A stretch of DNA of 42,731 nucleotides. It comes from Mesaphorura yosii (taxonomy: Eukaryota > Arthropoda > Collembola > Poduromorpha > Tullbergiidae). The stretch's first letter is position 1; each line of letters opens with the position of its first letter. Below are positions 34,801 through 42,731 of this stretch, piece by piece. The notes below the pieces were generated by a model. It saw only the letters and a program-made list of their open reading frames with translations. It had not been told where the DNA came from and searched no databases. Position numbers and translations under genes: made by a program. Location: positions 1 to 42,731 of the forward strand of contig WIXG01000532.1 in NCBI GenBank assembly GCA_009869945.1. The letters are read 5' to 3'.

Positions 34801-37800
34801 GTTGTAGGCAAAACCAAAACTACGCAAAACGTCGTGGCGTGTCGAGGAATTGAAATTAATTCGGCCAATTAAATGATGAATGAGCTACCAAATGAGTACG
34901 CTGGGCTAGCTGATCTGTTGCTCATTCGCGGACTCACGTTCGCATTCGAAACAAACTAGTTTTGGACGTAGAAGATGACCTTTTTAATTAGAGACTTGCT
35001 TCATGCGCGATTCATTCATTAAAAATAATCAACAAAGTATTACGCAATAGGCAAAGGCAAATTGTCAACAAGCGATGGCCGCACTCGACGAGTCCAGGCC
35101 GGGACTAGGAATGTTGAGGCATTCATGATTCATCGCGAGTCAACCAGCATTTCATTCACGAGCAGAGAGCACACGCCTTCTTTTACATTTACCATTAATT
35201 TTGCGTTAACTTATGAACGATGTCACAGTTGAAATCTAAAACAAAGGCTTCAGAAGCCATTTTCATTAAAACATCCTTAGGCAGCTCAAACTATCATATG
35301 AGGGTAATAAAACGTTGTAAAAATGATCGACTCAGTGACGTGACTCCTTCCCGGCTGGGCGTTTTTAGTCTCAGCGTACCCCGACTGACTTGTGAATGTC
35401 AAATTGCGAATTTTCCACCGTATGAGTTTTGCATTGTATGAGAGTACATGTTGAGTTAGAGTTTGGAGCTCCTTCGACCTGGCAAATTGAGAAAGCTTCA
35501 CAATTCTTCGTTTTCTGACGGTCTGACCACCAGAAGTTGGCCGTGACGATTGACGTTGGCGTGATCTCCATTTTTATGTGATTGTTCGGTCGTTTGACGG
35601 CCTGACTCTGACGCACTTACGCTTACAATTTCATCATCTGGACGAACAGCTGCGCTGCGCCGCATCAAATTATATGTTAACACCTGCAACTGATGCTTGT
35701 GACCTGTAATTAAAGTCATTGCACTACTGAAATTCTGGTTGAATATTACAGGATGACTTGGCTCTGATTGCCTTGAGGTAGGAAGAGCAGAGCAGCTGAA
35801 TTGCTGAACAGAGAGTCGCTTGCCGATGGTCAGTTGTTAATTGCTCATCATGCCTTGTGTGGCCGGTCCCATTTGCTAGTTACCATTTCTTCTCCTTGTC
35901 TCGAACAAATTAACAAACGTTATGTCGATCAGGCAATCCGGTTCGGCAGCTTCACGCATCACGCCAGCAGCCCGAAGTAAGTCAGCGTCATTCATTCTTC
36001 GTCACAAATCATCTTCGATCTTGATCTTTGAGAAATGAAAATTTTCCATTGCGTTTAATTCAAACTCGCTTTTATGGCTTTATTTCCTCAAGATTCTAAT
36101 TAGTCTTAGCACAACTTTGCATATGAATTGGCAATCGTACTTAATACAGAAGGAATGAAATCGCTTCTTATCACTTCTTGCTAAACGCAATACGCAAATT
36201 TTGCATATAATTTTTCTAAAGGCATATCACTCGTATTTATTGCTATTCGCTATTCTCTATTGCCTATCGCTTTGATTAAGGTGAAGACAAAACAGGAATT
36301 TAATGAAGATAAGGAATTGATGCTCGACATCAAAAATTGCAGTGGTTAACAATTAACAATATTGAGTTATTGTCCGACCTGGAACAAAGAAAACGACACC
36401 GACAAAGACAAAGACAACGAGGATGCATGGAATAAATGCTAATTAGGCCAAAGTTCATTATCGCAGCCAAGTTTCTACGCTGCGCATTACGTATTTCATT
36501 TTTCTTAGGATTTCTAAACGATATGTGCTAAATGCAAAATTCTAACGCTAAAAATTGAAGATAGCCCTCTGCTTTTGTCGTGCGTACCATCATTTTGTTT
36601 ATTTTGCTTGTAGGATCCAAACTCGTTGACGTAGAAGCCTCGTTGTCGTGATCGCGAATTATTGAGTTAGTCATCGTCGTCTCGAGGCGCTGCTGACATT
36701 TTTCTCCTTTTACTCTTTGGCGATCTGCAAATACAAGAAGGTTGTTCAATTTATTCGCCGGAAGCTTTTCCGGCCCGGCCGAGCCCACGGCTCAGAATAA
36801 ATTAAAAGCAAGCATTCATTCAGCAGCGTGGCTCCAAATTTGTCATTTTGTATACGTGATCGGAGACACGAGCGACCCAATCAATCATTGCCCTACTTCT
36901 TCAGTCTACGACTATGATTCGCCTAGACCCAAAATCCAGCAATCAGCAGAACAGCGATGGACGTAGGACGTGCAGGAATGCGAATTTTGGACCTGGGAAC
37001 GCGTTCCACCTTCCACCGTTCTCCGTTACAAAACAAAACACTCGTACTCGTGGGTGAGTGGTTTGGTTTATCAAGGATATCGGTTAAGCAGTGAGTGTAC
37101 AGTGAAAAGTTGGCTCAACTCAAACAAGGCACTAATTGTGTCAAAGCACGAATCAACCAGCAACCCAGTGCTTATGAATGTTGGCATTTGCTGTCAGCTG
37201 AACGTTACAGCGCTCTGAACAATGACCTGACTACAAACACCAAACACGGAACTTTAATGAGTTCAAAAATTAAATGGAAAATTACAATTTCCATGAACTC
37301 AATCCAATGAACAAGTGTGCAGACCCTTGCAAGTGGTTTCGAGAGAATGATACCTGCCACTTGCTTATTTTCAACAGACACGGCCACGTGCAGCTTTTTC
37401 ATGAGTGTTAGAGTATCTAGCAGGATCGTTGTAGTCAACTTCGGTAAAGTTAAGAAATTCTTTGAAATTCAGCATCTGCAAGGCACAATTACAAATGTCT
37501 ACAAAACGAGTGCAACTGCAGTATCAAATGCACGATAGGTCTTTGATGTATTCTTCCGTGTTGTTCAAGTATTTCTTCAAGTAACAAGGCTGTAATGGGT
37601 AATTGCGACTGTAATTAAGTTAAATCTCTGTAAGATGCTTGAACCGATGATCTGGCACGCACCTCGCGCCTGTACTCAGCCCCTGAACTATCAACCAAAC
37701 CCCAACCCTCCGTACATTCAGTCAGTGTCAGCAAACAAAAGTCAAGCAACCCAAAGCCAACACTTCGAATCAGCCGTCGTCAGTCTGCCCAGTCGAGTTG

Positions 37801-37923
37801 AGCCATTGCATTGCTGACCAACTCATTTGGTCAGATCTCGAGCCTCGAGAATTAAATTATCGTACATTTCAGCTCGGCAGTTTCAAACAATCGTATCATT
37901 TAGTTTTACTCTTCCATTCAGCA

Positions 37924-37962
37924 GACTAAGAACTACAAACTATAAAAAACGTAGTCTTAGTC
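37924..37962. repeat. Imperfect inverted repeat (potential hairpin)
   Basis: Left arm GACTAAGAACTAC pairs with right arm GTAGTCTTAGTC with a single bulged A and an A-rich loop of ~14 nt. No adjacent gene suggests a role. Confidence 0.6.
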
Positions 37963-38076
37963 GTATAAAGTTACTGTAACTTGTAACATGTAACACGTAA
38001 AACGTACGTAAAAGTAACAGAAACAGTTGTTGCTAGTTGAATTTTACAAAGTTGTATCATCCTTGTATCATACAGT

Positions 38077-38136
38077 TGGAGATTATCCTACATTCAGGCT
38101 AAACTAAGCTAATACACGCTACACTAATAATCTCCA
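38077..38136. repeat. Inverted repeat with 10-bp arms
   Basis: TGGAGATTAT at 38077-38086 is the exact complement of ATAATCTCCA at 38127-38136, with a 40-bp spacer. It lies only ~115 bp from the hairpin at 37924. It may be chance. Confidence 0.5.
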
Positions 38137-39472
38137 GTCAATTTTTCATAAAGAATACGAAAGGGCAATAAAAACTACACACGATTAGGAATGAAGTTTC
38201 AACCCGAATTCACGTTTCTAGAATTAATTGCATACTTTCAAGTACATAATTGTTTAATTGCTATTACTAGTACGAATAAATGGTTAAACTCGTTAGTTGT
38301 TAAGTACAAAAACTCACTCGCCTTCACCAAAGTCTCAAATCATACGTATAATTGGTTCACAAATGAGAGGACAGGTGACACGTGATATTTATTTTCATTA
38401 TTGCTCTACGACTCGACTAACTGCACTTACGAATGACGACGACGAACGACGAATTAACTAGAGCTCTACAGTACAAATATTTATATAATTTTGACGCATT
38501 CGCACGCTTCCTAACCTCGAATCAGTCTTTTTATTACGATTATGATGACGAATCACGAATCACGCTCAAATAAATTAAGTACGCTGATATCATCAATCGT
38601 TACTTGTGCGCGGATCGTAAACGAAGCGCTGATAGGAAATTCTGGATTCTGTCCTATTTAATGCATGTTTTTGAAATTGTACAATGTGCATATTTTTAAC
38701 TGAATCGATTGAGCAGAAGATTCGACATCGACATCGACCCTGTTTAATTGTGGTTTGTGAATTAACTACTTGCATACTTTTATCCTTATCGTAATGAATG
38801 AGAGACTTAACCGTAAACTGCCAACCGCGTGCTCGTGCTTGGAATCTAGTTATTACGTATACGTATACGTATAGAAGGTACCCTACGCTGTCCAGTTATC
38901 AAAAGGAATCAATTCCTCGTAAAATAGCTAATTGCATGAAAAGCTCGTGCTGCTGAAACACAATGGCCAAATGTTACGTGATACGCGACACCCGAAACTT
39001 CACTGCTTAAATAATCACAGAATGTGCATTTGTGCAGTGGCTGCGTCGTGCGTCGCACGAGCTTAAATTCTGCTCTAGGCGCCTAGAATGCAATTCCACA
39101 CGCCTCCCATTCGTAGTCTCGACTCTTCCGCGCATACCCGCACAACCACAACCAAAATTTGGCAACTAAAGAGAACCGAACTGATTCTATGACGGATCGA
39201 ATTCCTGTTCGTCTATTGCAGCTCGATTAGAAGAGTATTACATTGCTCCTTAAGTAGAATAGAATAGAATTATAATTTATGTACTAACGTGACGTTAATC
39301 GACTCCTGAATAGCCTGAATTCTGAAGCTCGGTGAAAGCTTTCTAAATTAAATGAATTAACTAAATAACTGAACTGAAAACGAAACGTAACTAAAACAAA
39401 GCTTTTACATTGTGTATTCGATTTCGATATCAATAGCAGGGAAGAATTGTGTGGTGTATTTTGTATTTGACC

Positions 39473-41927
39473 CTACGACCTGGCGTAGAAATAAATGGCT
39501 AGGGCTCCCACGCCGACAATGCAAAACAGAGCGTTTCTCCCCGTCAGAGACCGATAAAATTGCTGGTACTTCTCCGTCTCCTTCTGCTTTGTCTTGATGT
39601 CTCGAATCTTTTCCATCATTGCCTCATTTTTCAGTCTGCGACGAATCGACGCTTCATCCGTGCCGTTTGCTCTGCAAATAAATTGATAATGCGGGCTTAC
39701 TAAACAAATCTATCACAGTGCAGCAACAAAGTAGTGGAACCAGCGAATTGTGATTGCGAATTCTGACAATTATAGACTGATTCTAGACCTAAGAATAAGA
39801 ATAACTGCTCGTACTCTTAAACAACTAAACTGAAACAGTTTTCAGTGTTTTCAGTGTCAGAAAATTAGAAAAAAAACGAACGCAGAGCAAAATGGGAAAA
39901 GCAGGCAGAGAATTTCCACATCGACATTGAAAGCCTCGAATAAAGCCTACCGTCCATCAATTCACATTCATTCAACACGACCATCACTATCACCAGAAAA
40001 ACATTGAGACAAAAGAGTTACGTACTTGGTATGGTCAGGTGACACGTCGCCCGAAACCGGCGCGACGTTTGTGTTTGTACTCGAAGACCTCCTGGACGCC
40101 GACGCGGAAATTTCGCTTACGGACTCTGACGGGGTGTTGTCCTTCGGCACGCCCTCGAAGAGTCCGTACGATGCGCTGTCCTCCTCCTCATCTTCGTCGT
40201 CAAGTATGTCGGAGTCGGACGAGTCTTCGTCTGACGATGAAGCGGGAGTCTCGGGCAGCGGCTTGTCCGCGATGCCGTCCGTCACTGCGCACAGGAAGGC
40301 AATCAATAAATAATAAAGTTAATTAAGGCGGAACTTTTTAATTGGCGCGTGAAGTATGAAGACTCACAGCTTTGCTTCGTGATGTAGTTCATGTACGCGA
40401 TTTCAGTCGGGGGCAAGGAATTGATTCGGGGCGGAGGTCGCGGAATAATCTCTGGCGCCCAGTCCGCAGAAGTGTCCTCCAAAAATCGAGTATTGCCCTG
40501 CAAAATAAGTGGAAAAACATACGCTGCAGTATTCCATTCATTTACACGCTGGTTGCAATGTTGAAATTCCGCAATGAAGTCCTTACATCAGCCAGCTGCT
40601 GAACACCCTCCAAAATTGCCAAGTAGGAAAATCTCAGTTGATCGGGCGTCTGAATGAGTCCCATTCGGTACTTGCGCATTTCCAGCAGTACTTGGTCAAT
40701 TTCAACTGGGTTTTTCCAACCCTGTTCCATCTGCAAAAGGCAAAAATGAAACATTTCAAATTGCATTGCAGGGGCTTCACACAGTTTTCTTTCGCTTTCA
40801 AAAGCTTTCACAAAAGTTTCATTTTCCTCCAAAAGTAAGTAACAAGTTGTTAACTACTTTTACCATTAGCAAACAAGAGTCCACGAGACAGAATGTGCCC
40901 GACCGCCCAATTCCCGCTGAGCAATGAACGACTGGAGGTCCAACATTATTATTCAGGGCTCCGCTGTCTCGCACAGCTTGCAGAAAGTGCAGGAACGTTC
41001 TCGCAGTGGATGGAACGCCAAAGTCTGGCCAGGTCGTGTAATGAAATTGCAAAACTTCCCTGTAGTTATCAGTTCCAATTTCCTCGATTCTGGAAAGCAT
41101 TGAAACACATTTAATTACACTTACAACATTCTGCGGAAGTTTTCAGCTTGAGTACTGCCACTGCCGAAAAACATTGCCAGGCTTACCTTAAGGTTCGGAT
41201 TACGAAATGGTGAGATTCATCCTCAGAGAGCAAATGCACGCGCAGATTCACGTCAGTAAAGTCCATCGTATCGGATGCCCCGTTCTTGCTTCCCACTGGC
41301 CAATACTGGTGGCATTTTAACTGATTCTTCTCAATGACTTTGTTGAGCATCAGAATTGCTTTCGATTTCTGCTCCCAAACCATGAGCCAGAAATGACCGG
41401 CAGTTGACTGCAAAGCTCCTTGAGTTAGAATGTAATTGCGACCTGCCTTGGGCACCTGCGACGATAAATTTCAAGTTAGGTGTTTATCTGAGGAAATCTG
41501 AGTAAATGCAAATCAGTACATTCAGCGAAATACTTAAAATTAATGATGGGAATGGTGAGATCGCACTCACTTTAAGAAAGCTCGCATTGATATAATTGCA
41601 CGACCCATTTTTCAGTATAACTCTGGTGTGGTCGTATGGGCTGACGTCTCGGTAGCGGTTCAGGTGCTTATTCGCCGGGTGTTTGGCTTCGCCGCACGTG
41701 AAGTCGTGGTTCGAACTTGCAATTTTGATTTTCTGCGGGAAAGCAGAGCAAACATCAGGTTCTAATTTCGCTTCCTATTCAATCACTATTTGACTACTTG
41801 ACTATTTCTACCGCTTTCGATGAATTTCACGATCTGACGATTTTATTACCTGGTAAAAAGAATTCCAACCTTCCCCGTTGTCGATACGGTCAATTTCCTC
41901 TTTCATGCATTTGTAGTATTCGTCCAT
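39473..41927 (-). CDS. PTPN1: PTP1B/PTPN1-type non-receptor tyrosine phosphatase with C-terminal membrane anchor, 8 exons
   Basis: Protein tyrosine phosphatase, probably ER-anchored, a negative regulator of receptor tyrosine kinase and JAK signalling by analogy with PTP1B/TCPTP and fly Ptp61F. Exons: 41927-41850, 41732-41571, 41455-41187, 41089-40864, 40730-40587, 40497-40368, 40284-40026, 39671-39473; phases agree; 488 residues. Motifs in order: [13 protein letters not shown] (substrate-recognition loop), [27 protein letters not shown], the WPD loop TTWPDFGVP (Asp192), the P-loop [11 protein letters not shown] (Cys226, Arg232), and [13 protein letters not shown]. The tail has PRPPPR, a Ser/Asp/Glu-rich linker, a Lys/Glu-rich helix, and a final hydrophobic segment ([15 protein letters not shown], ~471-485). 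The ATG at 41927 fits the PTP1B start. A 5' UTR exon probably begins near 41980, after a CACAG acceptor. Confidence 0.95.
41673..41752. repeat. 80-bp duplicated segment, copy 1 (overlaps phosphatase exon 2)
   Basis: Identical to 42652-42731. It covers the 5' 60 nt of phosphatase exon 2 and the 20 nt of intron just before it, including the acceptor site. Confidence 0.95.
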
Positions 41928-42651
41928 TGTGTCTTCGGACTGGAATCGGGACGCGACGGTGACGATGACGGAAGAAGATCTGTGTTGGGTTGGAAATCAA
42001 AATCAACGACAATGTTAGAAGACAAGTTGAATACTGGCTTCGAATTCGGCGGGCAGTGCCATTTAGGTTGCGCAGTGCAGGCAAAATTTCTGATAAACCG
42101 GCGCTTACAACGAAAGCACCCGAATTTTCCCCGCAAAGGGTAAAGATCAATAAATGCAATTTCAATTTCCCTGCTATTTCCCTTGAAATTGATTGTAGTA
42201 CAGATTTTGTATCAACGCGCATGGAGTAATGCTAATTTGGCTTCTGAAATTCATCTGAATCAGAATATTATTTACATTTCTCTAGCAAAATGCAGAAGCC
42301 AAGCCAAGGTCAGTCGACTCAGGTCATAGGCAGTCAGGGACGTGAATTCAAAATTCTAGCTTGCTGCTTTCAAGTTTTCTGTAGAAGGCAGGAAATCTGA
42401 GGAACTCGCTTTTGTAAAGTGTTTTCTTCGTATTTCACAATTCCAATTCCACATGAACCAAGAACTCTAGTTTAATCTTTGTTAGCACCGTTTGTATGCA
42501 CGTGCTGCGTTTATTTAGCATGTATGCGGTTGCTGCCGAGTTGAATTCTAGGAATTTGCCCATTATCGTTATCTCGAAACCCCTCCAGCTTATATGCTGG
42601 CGTATATGCTAATGTCACGTGCGGAATAAAATGCGGAATGATGCGATTGCG
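41928..42651. other. 5' region of the phosphatase gene
   Basis: Upstream of the phosphatase start codon on the minus strand. A probable 5' UTR acceptor lies near 41980. Open frames at 41890-42229 on both strands overlap the UTR and show no motif. Nothing else is recognised. Confidence 0.4.
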
Positions 42652-42731
42652 CGCCGGGTGTTTGGCTTCGCCGCACGTGAAGTCGTGGTTCGAACTTGCA
42701 ATTTTGATTTTCTGCGGGAAAGCAGAGCAAA
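42652..42731. repeat. 80-bp duplicated segment, copy 2 (cut by window end)
   Basis: Exact copy, same orientation, of 41673-41752; the match runs to the last base, so the repeat continues outside the window. It contains a second copy of the exon 2 acceptor and the start of that exon but not the rest of it. The offset between copies is 979 bp. Confidence 0.95.

Larger units (their letters stand above)
31848..39472. other. Gene-poor 7.6-kb stretch
   Basis: Neither strand shows joined exons, known motifs or RNA genes. Open frames are under ~115 codons and have compositions expected by chance (for example 32401-32706 and 34597-34872 on plus, 36528-36788 on minus). Short words such as GCAATT, AATTGCG and ACGTAC are frequent. 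It holds a (TACGTA)-type run near 38852-38874 and two inverted repeats near 37924-37962 and 38077-38136. The right end is 3' UTR of the phosphatase gene; the left end is upstream of the secreted-protein gene. Confidence 0.5.

Noticed and set aside
34597..34872. 91-codon plus-strand frame
   Set aside because: Composition follows the local AATTGC-rich background and nothing recognisable is encoded.
36528..36788. 86-codon minus-strand frame
   Set aside because: No domain and no convincing exon borders; kept only as non-coding.
40026..40313. Plus-strand frames opposite phosphatase exon 7
   Set aside because: They are antisense shadows of the Ser/Asp/Glu-rich linker.

Overview
This window is eukaryotic nuclear DNA, most likely from an arthropod or close ecdysozoan relative. 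Genes are split by short GT-AG introns, mostly 45-130 nt. AATAAA signals follow several stop codons. The gene content includes two CHK/EcKinase-like kinases, a CLIP-like cysteine domain and an arthropod-style six-cysteine secreted protein. A non-insect hexapod such as a springtail is possible, but the sequence alone does not settle the species. I rebuilt the gene models by hand from splice sites, checking intron phase throughout; exon coordinates are in the evidence fields.

Left part (1-15.4 kb): the 3' end of an AHI1/jouberin WD40 gene (+); a complete 11-exon ALDH3-type fatty aldehyde dehydrogenase (+); convergent to it, a 12-exon LPCAT-type lysophospholipid acyltransferase (-) with an unusual ~280-residue acidic N-terminal extension; about 2.3 kb without genes; then a 3-exon EcKinase-like gene (-).

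Middle part (15.8-26.9 kb): a 505-bp non-autonomous hAT-like element with a perfect 8-bp target-site duplication; an inter-alpha-trypsin-inhibitor heavy-chain-like secreted protein (VIT + VWA, +) that ends in a mucin-like repeat and an apparent CLIP domain; a doubtful small minus-strand gene; a full CatSper2-type sperm cation channel gene (-); a decayed UBE2O fragment (+); a 38-bp perfect palindrome; and a second EcKinase-like gene (-) whose last exon is exactly as long as that of the first.

Right part (26.9-42.7 kb): gene-poor, AT-rich DNA. It holds a 3-exon gene (-) for a small secreted six-cysteine protein spread over 3.5 kb, then a complete 8-exon PTP1B/PTPN1-type tyrosine phosphatase (-) with a C-terminal membrane anchor. 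The last 80 bp of the window exactly repeat part of the phosphatase's exon 2, so a ~979-bp unit is tandemly duplicated (or the assembly is) at the right edge.

The genes do not form one pathway. The aldehyde dehydrogenase and the acyltransferase are both lipid enzymes of the ER membrane, and the two EcKinases are related. Most other neighbours look unrelated, as is normal for a compact metazoan genome.
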